From Streptomyces sp. NBC_00620 (GTDB lineage: Bacteria; Actinomycetota; Actinomycetes; Streptomycetales; Streptomycetaceae), in contig NZ_JAPENY010000001.1 of the NCBI RefSeq assembly GCF_026341825.1, positions 1,240,001-1,304,000 on the forward strand: a stretch of DNA of 64,000 bases, in the 5' to 3' direction. A program made the position numbers and the translations under genes. Shown here piece by piece: positions 42,134 through 51,433 of the stretch (the first letter of the stretch is position 1; each line of letters begins with the position of its first letter). The notes under the pieces were generated by a model. The model was not told the origin of the DNA. It worked only from the letters and a program-made list of their open reading frames with translations, and searched no databases.

Positions 42134-43036
42134 CTAAGCCTTCCGCCCCGTCGCCACGTACACATTGATGTCCGCGTCCGTGACGTCGTTGATGTCGCGG
42201 TAGCGGACCTTCTCGATGTCGTCGAGGGTGGCGAGGTAGGCGGGATCGGCCCGTTCGGGGAGCGGGGCGGCGCCGTCGGGGCGCCAGTGGTGGGCGGGGA
42301 CGACGCCGGGGTCGTCGAGTTCCAGGCCGCTCTCGGTGAAGAAGCGCTCGACCTCCGCCCTGGAGCGCAGCACGAAGGTGAATCCGCGCTCGGTGTACGT
42401 CCGTTGGACCGCGCGGACGTTCTCGGGGTTGAGGTCCTCGGTGAGGTGGCTGAGGACGAGCCGGCTTCCGGACGGCAGCGCGTCGACGAGCTCGCGCACG
42501 ATCGGGTAGGCCTCCGCGTCCTCGACGAAGTGCAGGATCGCCACGAGTTCGAGTGCGATCGGCCGGTCGAAGTCGAGGGTCTTGGCGGCCTCTTCGAGGA
42601 TCTGCGCGGGCTGCTTCAGGTCGGCGTCGATGTAGTCCGTGAGGCCCTCGGGCCCGCTGGTGAGCAGAGCGCGCGCATGAGCGAGAACCACCGGGTCGTT
42701 GTCGACGTACACGACCCGCGAGTCCGGGATGATCCGCTGGGCGATCTGGTGGACGTTCTCCTGCGTCGGCAGCCCGGTGCCGATGTCCAGGAACTGGCGG
42801 ATGCCCTCTTCCCGGGCCAGCGTGGTCACGGCGCGCCGCAGGAAGTCGCGGTTGTGCCGGACGTCGAGGTAGCCGCGCGGATTGGCGGCGAGGGCGGCAG
42901 CGGCGGCGGCTCGGTCGACCTCGTAGTTGTCCTTGCCGCCGAGGAAGACGTCGTAGACGCGCGCGGGGTGCGCCTTGCTGGTGTCGATCCTCCTTCTCAA
43001 CTCGTCGGGGTCCTGGCCGAGAGCGTCACCGGGCAT
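42134..43036 (-). CDS. SAM-dependent methyltransferase, DUF574 family
   Basis: 300 residues of the actinobacterial DUF574 (Methyltransf_19) family. It opens with RRIDTSKAHPARVYDVFLGG and KDNYEVD, and the SAM-binding motif is FLDIGTGLPTQENVH followed by VVYVDNDPVVLAHARALL. VAILHFVEDAEAYPIVRELV and SHLTEDLNPE are also typical. Dozens of paralogues occur in each Streptomyces genome, often beside HTH regulators; their substrates are unknown. ATG 43036 is chosen for its GGGAGG site over an upstream start in the frame. Confidence 0.93.
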   Translation of the reverse strand: MPGDALGQDPDELRRRIDTSKAHPARVYDVFLGGKDNYEVDRAAAAAALAANPRGYLDVRHNRDFLRRAVTTLAREEGIRQFLDIGTGLPTQENVHQIAQRIIPDSRVVYVDNDPVVLAHARALLTSGPEGLTDYIDADLKQPAQILEEAAKTLDFDRPIALELVAILHFVEDAEAYPIVRELVDALPSGSRLVLSHLTEDLNPENVRAVQRTYTERGFTFVLRSRAEVERFFTESGLELDDPGVVPAHHWRPDGAAPLPERADPAYLATLDDIEKVRYRDINDVTDADINVYVATGRKA

Positions 43037-43166
43037 AAGGCCCTCCCTGGAGAGTCGCGTCATTCAACGGGCAACAACCTAACTCCCAGGGGGACTTGAT
43101 AGGGCCGGAACCCGATCCGGGGCCGTAAGCCTCAGCCCGTGTCAGCCCTTGATCGCCCCGCCGGCC

Positions 43167-44456
43167 TCAGCCCTTGATGTTGGGCTCGTACTCGTCCCTC
43201 CACCACTCGGAGTCGCCCAGCGGATACGCGTACGCGGGCCGCCCCACGTTCCCGCTCGTCCGGAACGGCTTGCCGTTGTCGTCGATGCGCAACGTGCCCT
43301 TCTTCGTCCCGCTGGACCAGTCGAGCTCCAGGTACCAACTCACGTCGTGGGCCTTCGAGTCCGCGAACACGTAGAAGACCTCGGGGTCGGACTCACTGAC
43401 CTTGTACGGGAAGTCGCGCTGCCCCGCCTTGGCCGCGACCGCGGGGCTTCCGGCGTCCAGGTCCACGGCGAACGACTTCGTCTCCACGCCGCCGCCGCAA
43501 CCGATGCCCATCGCGAAGTCGTTCCAGGCGAGCGGCGCACTCTTCGTCACCACGCGCACATGCAGTGCGTCGAGTACGACGGTGGCCTCCCCGGTGCCCT
43601 GCACGGTCAGCGCGACCATCTGCTCCCCGGCGGCGACACCGCCGAGCGCGGTCACCCACCCACGCGCCTCCGACTCGCTCGGCGGCGGGGGCACATACTC
43701 TGCCTTCTGGTTCACCAGGTAGTGCTGGCTGCACGGGCCGTCCCACTTGTACGGGTTGGTGGCGACCGCGGGCGCGGTGGCGCCGGCCACGACCTCAGCG
43801 GCCCCACCACTCACCGACGCGGACACCGTAGGACTTGCAGGACTCGTAGGACTGGCACTGCGCGAGGCGGACGGCGAGGCCGGGGCATGCTTCCCGTCGG
43901 CCGACGCGGTGACAACAGGGCTGCTGACACCTGACGGCGCGGCAGCACCCACAGGCTGCTTCCTGCCCTGACCGTCGTCCTCGCCGGGCACAAGGTTCAC
44001 GACGAGGGCCGCGGACACAAGGGCGGCGACCACGGCGGCACCGGAGAGCACGACGGTACGCCGACGCCGCTTCACCAAAGGCTCCGGTACAGACCCCCGC
44101 TCGACCTCAGGTGCGTCCTCCGGCTCGGACGCAGCCGACGATTCCGGCGCCAATGCTGTTGGCCCCTCCGTCACCGCCCCCGTCCCCGAAGGGACCCCCT
44201 TCTGCCCCCGCCGCGCATCCGCCAGCACCCACCGCCGATGCAGCTCCACCAGCTCATCGGGGGTCGCCTTGCACACCCGGGCGAACCGTTCCACGGGTGC
44301 GTAATCCGTCGGTACGGCGTCCCCGTTGACGTACCGGTGAAGCGTGGACGCACTCATGTGGAGCCGCTTCCCCAGCACTCCATAGCTGAGCCCGGACCGC
44401 TGCTTCAGCTGTCCCAGGAGCTCCGAGAATTCGTCCCCCGCCACGTCCCCCGCCAC
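43167..44456 (-). CDS. Membrane-anchored XRE-type protein with extracytoplasmic domain
   Basis: 429 residues. An N-terminal helix-turn-helix of XRE type (FSELLGQLKQRSGLSYGVLG through MSASTLHRYVNGDAVPTD) is followed by a linker. One membrane helix (about 134-154, VVLSGAAVVAALVSAALVV) and a Ser/Pro/Ala-rich stretch lead to an outer domain of about 190 residues. That domain has CSQHYLVNQKAEYVPPPP, VVLDALHVRVVTK and HDVSWYLELDW, with Cys near both ends. The layout resembles RodZ-like or one-component membrane regulators. It is common in Streptomyces and functionally undefined. Confidence 0.85.
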   Translation of the reverse strand: MAGDVAGDEFSELLGQLKQRSGLSYGVLGKRLHMSASTLHRYVNGDAVPTDYAPVERFARVCKATPDELVELHRRWVLADARRGQKGVPSGTGAVTEGPTALAPESSAASEPEDAPEVERGSVPEPLVKRRRRTVVLSGAAVVAALVSAALVVNLVPGEDDGQGRKQPVGAAAPSGVSSPVVTASADGKHAPASPSASRSASPTSPASPTVSASVSGGAAEVVAGATAPAVATNPYKWDGPCSQHYLVNQKAEYVPPPPSESEARGWVTALGGVAAGEQMVALTVQGTGEATVVLDALHVRVVTKSAPLAWNDFAMGIGCGGGVETKSFAVDLDAGSPAVAAKAGQRDFPYKVSESDPEVFYVFADSKAHDVSWYLELDWSSGTKKGTLRIDDNGKPFRTSGNVGRPAYAYPLGDSEWWRDEYEPNIKG

Positions 44457-44671
44457 CGTTCCTCACTTCCCCACGTCCCAGATCCGCGTTCCAGGGGAAC
44501 ATCGTTCCACCAGGTCAGAGGCACTTTGAGCGTTCCAGCGTCCCGGAAACTCCGGCAGCTGTGGCGGCTGGGACGGATCACCGCACAAGCTGTGGCCATC
44601 AAAGCACGCCGCTCCCGGCACCCGGTCGAGCGGCCTGCATCAACACCCGTTCCACAACAGGGGGATCAGCC

Positions 44672-45379
44672 ATGTCCGCACGCACCACCCGTAACCGCAT
44701 GCTCGCCGCAGCCGCGATCACGTTCGCCACACTGACGCTGGCGGCGTGCAACGACGGAGGGGGCGTCCGCGAGGAGGGCGCGTCGAAGGTGACCGCGTCC
44801 ACGGAGTCACCCAACACGTCCGCCACCACGTCGTCCCCGTCGGACAAGACGAACGAGGGAACATCCACGGGAGCCGGCCAGGCCGCCAACGACACGACGG
44901 GCACCACGGGCACCACGGGCTCCACGAACTCCACCGGCTCCACGGGTTCGAACGACTCCGCCCCCACCTCCACCCGCTGCTCCAGCACCACCACCCGAAC
45001 CACCGCCACAGAGGTCTCCCGCCCCCTGAACCACGTGCTCCTCACCGTCACCAACACGGGCGCGGGGAACTGCAACCTCATCGGCTACCCGGCCGTCCGC
45101 TTCGGCGAGGCCCAGTCGGTCCCGCCGGCCTTCGAGGACTCCAAGCCGCAGGCGGTGGTCACGCTGGCCCCGGGTGAGTCGGGCTACGCGAGCGTGCTCC
45201 TGTCGGCAGCGGACGGCAGCGGCTCCAACGGCTACACGGCCAAGTCCCTCGAGGTCCTCCTCAACAACAGCACGGGAGACGCGGCCCACCCGTCGCTCCC
45301 CGCGAAGGGCGTGTACGTAGACGACTCGATCAGCGTCTCGTACTGGCAGTCGACCATGGCCGACGCCCTCACCTGGTGA
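44672..45379 (+). CDS. DUF4232 lipoprotein
   Basis: 235 residues; the ATG follows AGGGGGATC. The lipobox is TLAAC with Cys26. A Thr/Ser/Gly-rich linker of about 70 residues (TTGTTGTTGSTNSTGSTGS) leads to the DUF4232 domain. That domain has RPLNHVLLTVTNTGAGNCNL, GYPAVRFGEA, VVTLAPGESGYASVLLS and SISVSYWQSTMADALTW. It belongs to the exported proteins of actinobacteria with a beta-sandwich fold and unknown ligand, and is divergent from the HTH membrane protein gene. Confidence 0.88.
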   Translation: MSARTTRNRMLAAAAITFATLTLAACNDGGGVREEGASKVTASTESPNTSATTSSPSDKTNEGTSTGAGQAANDTTGTTGTTGSTNSTGSTGSNDSAPTSTRCSSTTTRTTATEVSRPLNHVLLTVTNTGAGNCNLIGYPAVRFGEAQSVPPAFEDSKPQAVVTLAPGESGYASVLLSAADGSGSNGYTAKSLEVLLNNSTGDAAHPSLPAKGVYVDDSISVSYWQSTMADALTW

Positions 45380-45389
45380 CTCGGAGGGC

Positions 45390-46616
45390 TCACCGGCCGA
45401 GCGCCGGCCCCACGCCCATCCCCACCCCCAACCGCCGCAGCCCCTCCCCGATCTCCTCCGGCGTCTGCGTCACGAAGCACAGCCGCAGCGTCGACCGATC
45501 GGGCTCGGCCGCGTAGAACGGCGCACCGGGGACGTACGCCACCTCCTGCCGCACCACTGCGGGCAGCAGTGCCGTGGTGTCGTACGTCTCCGGAAGCCGT
45601 GCCCAGAGGAACATTCCGCCCTCGGGCCGGTCCCAGTGCGAGCCTTCGGGGAGGGCCTCGGCGAGGCCGGCGAGCATGGCGTCCCGGCGCTCGCGGTAGA
45701 CCGCCGCGACCCGCGTGACGTGCCCGTCGAGGTCACTGTCCGCGAGGTAGCGGGCCGCGGCGAGCTGGTTGACGGTCGGGGTGTGCAGGTCGGCGGCCTG
45801 TTTGGCCACGGCGCACGCGCGGCGCAGCTCGGCCGGGGCGCGCAGCCAGCCGAGCCGCATGCCGGGTGCCATGACTTTGGAGAAGGAGCCGAGGAGGACC
45901 GTACGGTCCTCGGCGCCCGGGTACGACGCGATCCACGGCACGTGCTCGCCCTCGAAGCGGAGCTCGCCGTACGGGTCGTCCTCGACGATCCACAGCCCGT
46001 GCCGGGCGGCGACCGCGGCGACGGCGGCCCGCCGCTCCCTGGGCAGGGTGCGGCCCGTCGGGTTCTGGAAGGTGGGCACGGTGTAGAGCAGTTTGGGGCG
46101 TTCGCGCACCACCAGTTCCTCCAGCGCCTCGGGATCGACACCGTGTCCGTCCCCCGGTACGGCCACCACCCGCGCGCCCGCGAAGCCGAAGACCTGGAGG
46201 GCCGCCAGGTAGCAGGGGTTCTCGACGAGGACCGTGTCCCCGGGTTCGATCAGCGCGGTGGCGAGCAGGGAAAGGGCCTGCTGGGAGCCGGTGGTGACGA
46301 GCAGGTCGTCGGGGCCGGTGGCCAGCCCGCGTGCCGATGTCCGCGCGGCGAGCGCGGCCCGCAGCTCCGGCTCGCCCTCCGTCGTGGAGTACTGCAGCGC
46401 CTGTGCGGGCGACTCGGCGAGGACCGCCCGGTACGCGGCGGCGATCCCGTCGACGTCGAAGAGTTCCGGCGCCGGCAGCCCGCCCGCGAAGTTGATCACC
46501 TCGGGCCGCGCGGTGACGGCGAGGATGTCCCGTACCGGCGAACCGCCGATCGAACGGGCCCGCGCGGCGAGCGGCGGCACGGGGGCACGGGTGGGCGCGG
46601 GCTCGACGAGGGTCAT
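45390..46616 (-). CDS. PLP-dependent aminotransferase (fold type I, MocR/LysN-like)
   Basis: 408 residues. The N-terminus (INFAGGLPAPELFDVDGIAA) and QYSTTEGEPELRAALAAR match the aminotransferase domain found alone (2-aminoadipate/aromatic aminotransferase type) and in MocR regulators; the HTH domain is absent. PLP contacts include VTTGSQQALSLLATALIEPG, EDDPYGELRFEG, and the Schiff-base Lys in LLGSFSKVMAPGMRLGWL. GGMFLWARLPE and YVPGAPFYA near the C-terminus are typical. The amino-acid substrate is uncertain. Confidence 0.92.
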   Translation of the reverse strand: MTLVEPAPTRAPVPPLAARARSIGGSPVRDILAVTARPEVINFAGGLPAPELFDVDGIAAAYRAVLAESPAQALQYSTTEGEPELRAALAARTSARGLATGPDDLLVTTGSQQALSLLATALIEPGDTVLVENPCYLAALQVFGFAGARVVAVPGDGHGVDPEALEELVVRERPKLLYTVPTFQNPTGRTLPRERRAAVAAVAARHGLWIVEDDPYGELRFEGEHVPWIASYPGAEDRTVLLGSFSKVMAPGMRLGWLRAPAELRRACAVAKQAADLHTPTVNQLAAARYLADSDLDGHVTRVAAVYRERRDAMLAGLAEALPEGSHWDRPEGGMFLWARLPETYDTTALLPAVVRQEVAYVPGAPFYAAEPDRSTLRLCFVTQTPEEIGEGLRRLGVGMGVGPALGR

Positions 46617-46761
46617 GACTCGGCTCCTTCGGCTGCGACAGCGACTCCTGCCGCAGCCTAGGGATGTACGTGCCGTCTACAAGCGGGTTTCCGGGATACG
46701 GACGCGCCACCGGGCGGGACCAAGAGGCCCCTCGGCATTGGCCGCCTCAGTGTTGCCCGCC

Positions 46762-47754
46762 TCAGCGCAGCTTCTGCGCGACCTCGGTCGCCCAGTACGT
46801 GAGGATGTTCCGCGCCCCGGCCCGCTTGATCCCCGTCAGCGTCTCCAGAATGGCCCTGTCGCGGTCGATCCAGCCCTTCTCGGCGGCGGCCTCGATCATC
46901 GAGTACTCGCCGGAGATCTGGTACGCGGCCACCGGCACATCCACGGCGTCCGCAACCCGCGCGAGGATGTCGAGGTACGGTCCCGCCGGCTTCACCATCA
47001 CCATGTCGGCGCCCTCTTCGAGGTCGAGCGCCAGCTCCCGCATGGCTTCCCGGGCGTTCGCCGGGTCCTGCTGGTACGTCTTGCGGTCGCCCTTCAGGGA
47101 CGAGCCCACGGCCTCCCGGAACGGGCCGTAGAAGGCGGAGGAGTACTTGGCGGTGTAGGCGAGGATCGAGACGTCCTCGCGGCCGATCTGGTCGAGGGCG
47201 TCACGGACGACGCCGATCTGGCCGTCCATCATCCCGCTCGGCCCGACCACGTGCGCGCCCGCGTCGGCCTGCACCTGCGCCATCTCGGCGTACCGCTCGA
47301 GCGTGGCGTCGTTGTCGACACGGCCCTCGGCGTCGAGCACACCGCAGTGACCGTGGTCGGTGGTCTCGTCCAGGCACAGGTCGGACATCACAAGGAGCTC
47401 GTCACCGACCTCGGCACGCACATCGCGCAACGCCACCTGGAGGATCCCGTCGGGATCGGTGCCGGGCGTACCGACCGCGTCCTTCTTGGACTCCTCCGGC
47501 ACTCCGAAGAGCATGATCCCGGAGACCCCGGCCGCCACCGCGTCCGCGGCCGCCTTCTTCAGGCTGTCCCGGGTGTGCTGCACGACGCCAGGCATCGCCG
47601 CGATCGGCACGGGCTCGCCGATGCCCTCGCGCACAAAGGCCGGAAGGATGAAGTCAGCGGGATGCAGCCGGGTCTCGGCGACCATGCGCCGCATGGCGGG
47701 GCTGGTCCGCAGACGCCGCGGCCGCGTACCGGGGAAGGATCCGTACGTCGTCAT
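46762..47754 (-). CDS. hemB: Delta-aminolevulinic acid dehydratase (porphobilinogen synthase)
   Basis: 330 residues. It condenses two 5-aminolevulinate molecules to porphobilinogen. Active-site lysines lie in [19 protein letters not shown] and [15 protein letters not shown]. The metal loop reads [15 protein letters not shown], with Asp in place of the Cys triad, so it is the magnesium/potassium-type enzyme. The second ATG (MTTYGSFPG) is preferred: TAGCGT lies six bases upstream, giving a leaderless start. It supplies the cobA/hemD-hemC-hemA operon 2 kb to the right. Confidence 0.96.
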   Translation of the reverse strand: MTTYGSFPGTRPRRLRTSPAMRRMVAETRLHPADFILPAFVREGIGEPVPIAAMPGVVQHTRDSLKKAAADAVAAGVSGIMLFGVPEESKKDAVGTPGTDPDGILQVALRDVRAEVGDELLVMSDLCLDETTDHGHCGVLDAEGRVDNDATLERYAEMAQVQADAGAHVVGPSGMMDGQIGVVRDALDQIGREDVSILAYTAKYSSAFYGPFREAVGSSLKGDRKTYQQDPANAREAMRELALDLEEGADMVMVKPAGPYLDILARVADAVDVPVAAYQISGEYSMIEAAAEKGWIDRDRAILETLTGIKRAGARNILTYWATEVAQKLR

Positions 47755-47893
47755 ACACATACGCTACGCCCGCCCCCACACCCCCTTTGCCGACGCGACG
47801 TCGGCGCGAACACCTCCCAAGTGTGACCCGGAAGCCTGGGCCGACCCCCACCCCCCACCACCCCGGAGGCCCCGCAGCGGCCCACCGGCGGGA

Positions 47894-48006
47894 GGGGGCG
47901 TGCCGGTACGTCCAAAGCCCGTCGCGTACGCCCGCGTCACCGGACGCTTCCCTGCCCGGCCAACGTCTGATCCGGCGGCGACGGGCGGACGTACCGGCAC
48001 GCCCCC
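47894..48006. repeat. Long-hairpin element, copy B
   Basis: 113 bases with the same design as the element at 26609-26720: 20-bp outer arms, the identical 9-bp inner stem GCCCGTCGC, and a 52-base apical loop. Two outer base pairs differ from copy A by changes on both strands (T-A to G-C and A-T to G-C). It lies between the divergent hemB and FAD-oxidase genes. The remaining bases of this 468-base gap are C-rich with no gene seen. Confidence 0.8.
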
Positions 48007-48222
48007 GACCCACCCACCCAGCATCAGCCCCCACCTACACCCCCGACACCCCCGCATGCGAGCCGACCACCACAGGTCCATGCTGGAAACAAGGCCCCCA
48101 ACGACGGGCCGCAACCAGGACCCCGCAGGCACCGACGCCGGCGTCAGGCCAGACCCGCCGCCGTCCCTCCCCCGCGCACCCCGCCCGGCCCGCCCGCCCG
48201 GCCCGCGCTCAAGGAGGACGCG

Positions 48223-49632
48223 ATGACCGCCCCCGCCCCGCACCACCCCCACGCCACCCCCGATCTCTTCGCCCTCTCCGACATCCGCGGCCCTGTGCTG
48301 CGCCCCGGCGACCCGGACTACGCCGCCGAAGTCACCGGCTTCAACCTGGCCGCCCTCCACACCCCTGAGCTGGTCGTCTGCGCGACCGGTACCGACGACG
48401 TCGTGGCCGCGATGCGCTGGGCGACCGCCACCGGCACCCCCGTCGCCGTACAGGCCACCGGCCACGGTGCGAACTTCCCCGTCGAGAACGGCCTGTTGAT
48501 CAACACCTCGCGCATGACGGACGTACGGATCGACGCGACCGCGCGCACCGCGACGGTCGCCGCAGGAGCGAAGTGGCGCCACGTCCTGGAGGCGGCCGCA
48601 CCGCACGGGTTCGCCGCGCTCAACGGCTCGTCGACGGACGTCGGCGTCATCGGCTACACGCTGGGCGGCGGACTCCCGGTGCTCGGCCGGGCGTACGGCT
48701 ACGCGGCGGACCACGTCCGCTCGTTCCAGGTCGTGACACCCGACGGAACCCTCATCGAGGCGGACGCCGACCACGAACCGGAACTCTTCTGGGCCCTGCG
48801 CGGCGGCAAGGGCAACGTCGGTGTGGTGACGGAACTGGTCTGCGACCTGCTCCCACTCTCCCGCGTCCTAGGCGGCGGAATCTACTGCCCCGGCGAACAC
48901 GCGGAGGCCCTGCTGAACGCCTACACGGCGTGGACCCCCACCCTGCCCCCGCAGATGTGCTCGGCCTTCTCGATCCTGCGCCTCCCCCCGCTGCCGCAGA
49001 TCCCCGAACCGCTGCGCGGCGGCTTCTGGGCCCGGGTCGCGGCGATCTGGACCGGCGACCCGGCTGAGGGCGAGCGCCTGCTCGCGCCGATCCGCGAGGC
49101 GGCGCCGGTGGTGGTCGACACGGTGGCGGAGATGGACTACACGGCCGTGGACCAGGTGTACGCGGAGCCGCAGGACCCGCTCCCCGCGAGGGAGTCGTGC
49201 GCCCTGATGCGCGACCTGACCCCCGACGCCGTACGGACCTTCCTGGACCATGCGGGCCCGGCGGCCCCCGCCGACTACCCGCTGCTGCTCGTCGAGTTGC
49301 GCCACATGGGCGGCGAGCTGGCACGCCCGGCCGCCGTCGAGGACGCGGTGTGCGCCCGCGACGCGGGGTACCTGCTGGAGACGGTCGGTGTGCTGGCGGG
49401 ACCGGAGGCCGCCGCGGCGGTCGAGACGGCCACGGTCGCACTGAACGCCGCGATGGCCCCGTACGGCACGGGCAGGACCATGGTCAACATCCATGGCGCC
49501 CCGGGCGACGAGGCCGACCGCGCCCGCGCCTGGACCCCCGAGGTCTACACCCGCCTACGCGCCGCCAAGGCCACCTACGACCCGGCGAACCTCCTGCGCT
49601 TCGGCCACGCGGTGACTCCCGCGACCGCGTAA
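48223..49632 (+). CDS. FAD-binding oxidoreductase (berberine-bridge enzyme type)
   Basis: 469 residues, AAGGAGG before the ATG. It is a PCMH-type flavoprotein: VAVQATGHGANFPVENGLLI, TVAAGAKWRHVLEAAAPHG, GSSTDVGVIGYTLGGGLPVL and FWALRGGKGNVGVVTELV define the FAD domain. A BBE-type C-terminus is present (RLRAAKATYDPANLLRFGHA). The His in the TGHG motif is the usual covalent flavin attachment site. Such enzymes oxidise sugars, alkaloids or polyketides; without a gene cluster the substrate is unknown. No Tat or Sec signal is evident. Confidence 0.93.
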   Translation: MTAPAPHHPHATPDLFALSDIRGPVLRPGDPDYAAEVTGFNLAALHTPELVVCATGTDDVVAAMRWATATGTPVAVQATGHGANFPVENGLLINTSRMTDVRIDATARTATVAAGAKWRHVLEAAAPHGFAALNGSSTDVGVIGYTLGGGLPVLGRAYGYAADHVRSFQVVTPDGTLIEADADHEPELFWALRGGKGNVGVVTELVCDLLPLSRVLGGGIYCPGEHAEALLNAYTAWTPTLPPQMCSAFSILRLPPLPQIPEPLRGGFWARVAAIWTGDPAEGERLLAPIREAAPVVVDTVAEMDYTAVDQVYAEPQDPLPARESCALMRDLTPDAVRTFLDHAGPAAPADYPLLLVELRHMGGELARPAAVEDAVCARDAGYLLETVGVLAGPEAAAAVETATVALNAAMAPYGTGRTMVNIHGAPGDEADRARAWTPEVYTRLRAAKATYDPANLLRFGHAVTPATA

Positions 49633-49690
49633 ACGCAGTGACTCCCGCAGCCGCACAAGCAGCTACGGGAGTCCCCTGACGCAATGGCAC

Positions 49691-51433
49691 CTACGTCGTA
49701 CGCCGCCGCCGCGACCCCGGCCGCCGCTCGCTCGGCCTGGTGACGGGATCCCCCGCCTCCGTGGCCGCCGCACGGCGCCGCAGACCGAAGTCCGCGAGCG
49801 CCTCGGCCAGCTTGAGCGCGGACGGCTCGGGAGCCATCACATCGACCCGGAGGCCGTGCTCCTCGGCCGTCTTGGCGGTGGCGGGCCCGATACAGGCGAT
49901 CACCGTCACGTTGTGCGGCTTGCCCGCGATGCCCACCAGGTTCCGCACGGTGGAGGACGAGGTGAAGAGCACGGCGTCGAAGCCGCCGCCCTTGATGGCC
50001 TCACGCGTCTCGACCGGCGGCGGCGAGGCACGCACGGTCCGGTAGGCCGTGACGTCGTCGACCTCCCAGCCCAGCTCGATCAGCCCGGCGACCAGCGTCT
50101 CGGTGGCGATGTCGGCCCGCGGCAGGAACACCCGGTCGATCGGGTCGAACACCGGGTCGTACGGCGGCCAGTCCTCCAGCAACCCGGCGGCGGACTGCTC
50201 ACCGCTCGGCACCAGATCCGGCTTCACACCGAAGGCGACCAGCGCCTTCGCGGTCTGCTCGCCCACCGCCGCCACCTTGATGCCGGCGAATGCGCGCGCG
50301 TCGAGCCCGTACTCCTCGAACTTCTCCCGCACCGCCTTCACGGCGTTCACCGACGTGAAGGCGATCCACTCATAACGGCCGGTGACAAGCCCCTTGACCG
50401 CACGCTCCATCTGCTGAGGCGTCCGCGGCGGCTCGACGGCGATCGTCGGCACCTCGTGCGGCACGGCCCCGTACGACCGCAGTTGGTCGGAGAGCGACAC
50501 CGCCTGCTCCTTCGTACGCGGTACGAGGACCTTCCAGCCGAACAGCGGCTTGGACTCGAACCACGACAACTGGTCGCGCTGGGCGGCGGCGGAACGCTCA
50601 CCGACCACGGCTATCACCGGGCGGTGACCCTCCGGGGAGGGCAGCACCTTCGCCTGCTTCAGCGTCTGCGCGATGGTGCCGAGGGTGGCAGCCCAGGTCC
50701 GCTGACGCGTCGTCGTACCGGCGATGGTGACGGTCATCGGCGTATCGGGCTTTCGGCCCGCGGCCACCAGCTCACCCGCCGCCGCACCGACCGAGTCGAG
50801 CGTCGAGGAGACGACGACCGTCCCGTCCGATGCACCGACCTCGGTCCAGCACCGGTCGGAGGCCGTCCGCGCGTCGACGAACCGCACGTCCGCACCCTGC
50901 GCGTCCCGCAGCGGCACACCCGCGTACGCGGGCACACCGACGGCGGCCGCGATACCGGGTACGACCTCGAACGGAATACCCGCGGCGACGCAGGCGAGCA
51001 TTTCCTCGGCGGCGTACGTATCTAGTCCGGGGTCCCCGGACACCGCACGCACGACCCGCTTGCCGCCCCGTGCGGCCGTCATGACAAGATTGGCAGCGTC
51101 CCTCAACACGGGGTCACCAACGGTTGTTGACGAACCGTCAACAACCGTTAGCTGAGGCGTGCCCGTACCCGAGTACGCGCTCACGGATGAAGGCGTGCCC
51201 ACGGGCGACGCATTACTACCTGTACCAGTTTCGGTATCCGTATTCAGTACGGCGACGCCTGGTCTGGCGTGTGCGCGGACGACGTCGAGCACCTCGTGCT
51301 CGGCGACGAGAACATCCGCGTTCGCCAGCGCCTCTACGGCGCGCAGTGTCAGTAGTCCCGGATCCCCGGGTCCGGCACCAAGGAAGGTGACGTGCCCGTG
51401 GTCCGGACCGGCGGGAAGGTTGGTGGGGCTCAA
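49691..51433 (-). CDS. Fused uroporphyrinogen-III methyltransferase / uroporphyrinogen-III synthase
   Basis: 580 residues. Residues about 1-265 are a SUMT-like domain (VTFLGAGPGDPGLLTLRAVE, AVSGDPGLDTYAAEEMLACV, PFEVVPGIAAAVGVPAYAGV); residues about 290-550 are HemD (KVLVPRTKEQAVSLSDQLRS, IAFTSVNAVKAV, AVGEQTAKAL, DAVLFTSSSTVRNLVG). The SUMT GDP motif is altered (SGDPGLDTYAAEE instead of GGDPxxFGRG), so methylation may be lost while the synthase acts in heme and siroheme formation. About 45 Thr/Ser/Gly-rich residues are inserted near residue 65. It overlaps hemC by four bases. Confidence 0.93.
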   Translation of the reverse strand: MSPTNLPAGPDHGHVTFLGAGPGDPGLLTLRAVEALANADVLVAEHEVLDVVRAHARPGVAVLNTDTETGTGSNASPVGTPSSVSAYSGTGTPQLTVVDGSSTTVGDPVLRDAANLVMTAARGGKRVVRAVSGDPGLDTYAAEEMLACVAAGIPFEVVPGIAAAVGVPAYAGVPLRDAQGADVRFVDARTASDRCWTEVGASDGTVVVSSTLDSVGAAAGELVAAGRKPDTPMTVTIAGTTTRQRTWAATLGTIAQTLKQAKVLPSPEGHRPVIAVVGERSAAAQRDQLSWFESKPLFGWKVLVPRTKEQAVSLSDQLRSYGAVPHEVPTIAVEPPRTPQQMERAVKGLVTGRYEWIAFTSVNAVKAVREKFEEYGLDARAFAGIKVAAVGEQTAKALVAFGVKPDLVPSGEQSAAGLLEDWPPYDPVFDPIDRVFLPRADIATETLVAGLIELGWEVDDVTAYRTVRASPPPVETREAIKGGGFDAVLFTSSSTVRNLVGIAGKPHNVTVIACIGPATAKTAEEHGLRVDVMAPEPSALKLAEALADFGLRRRAAATEAGDPVTRPSERRPGSRRRRTT

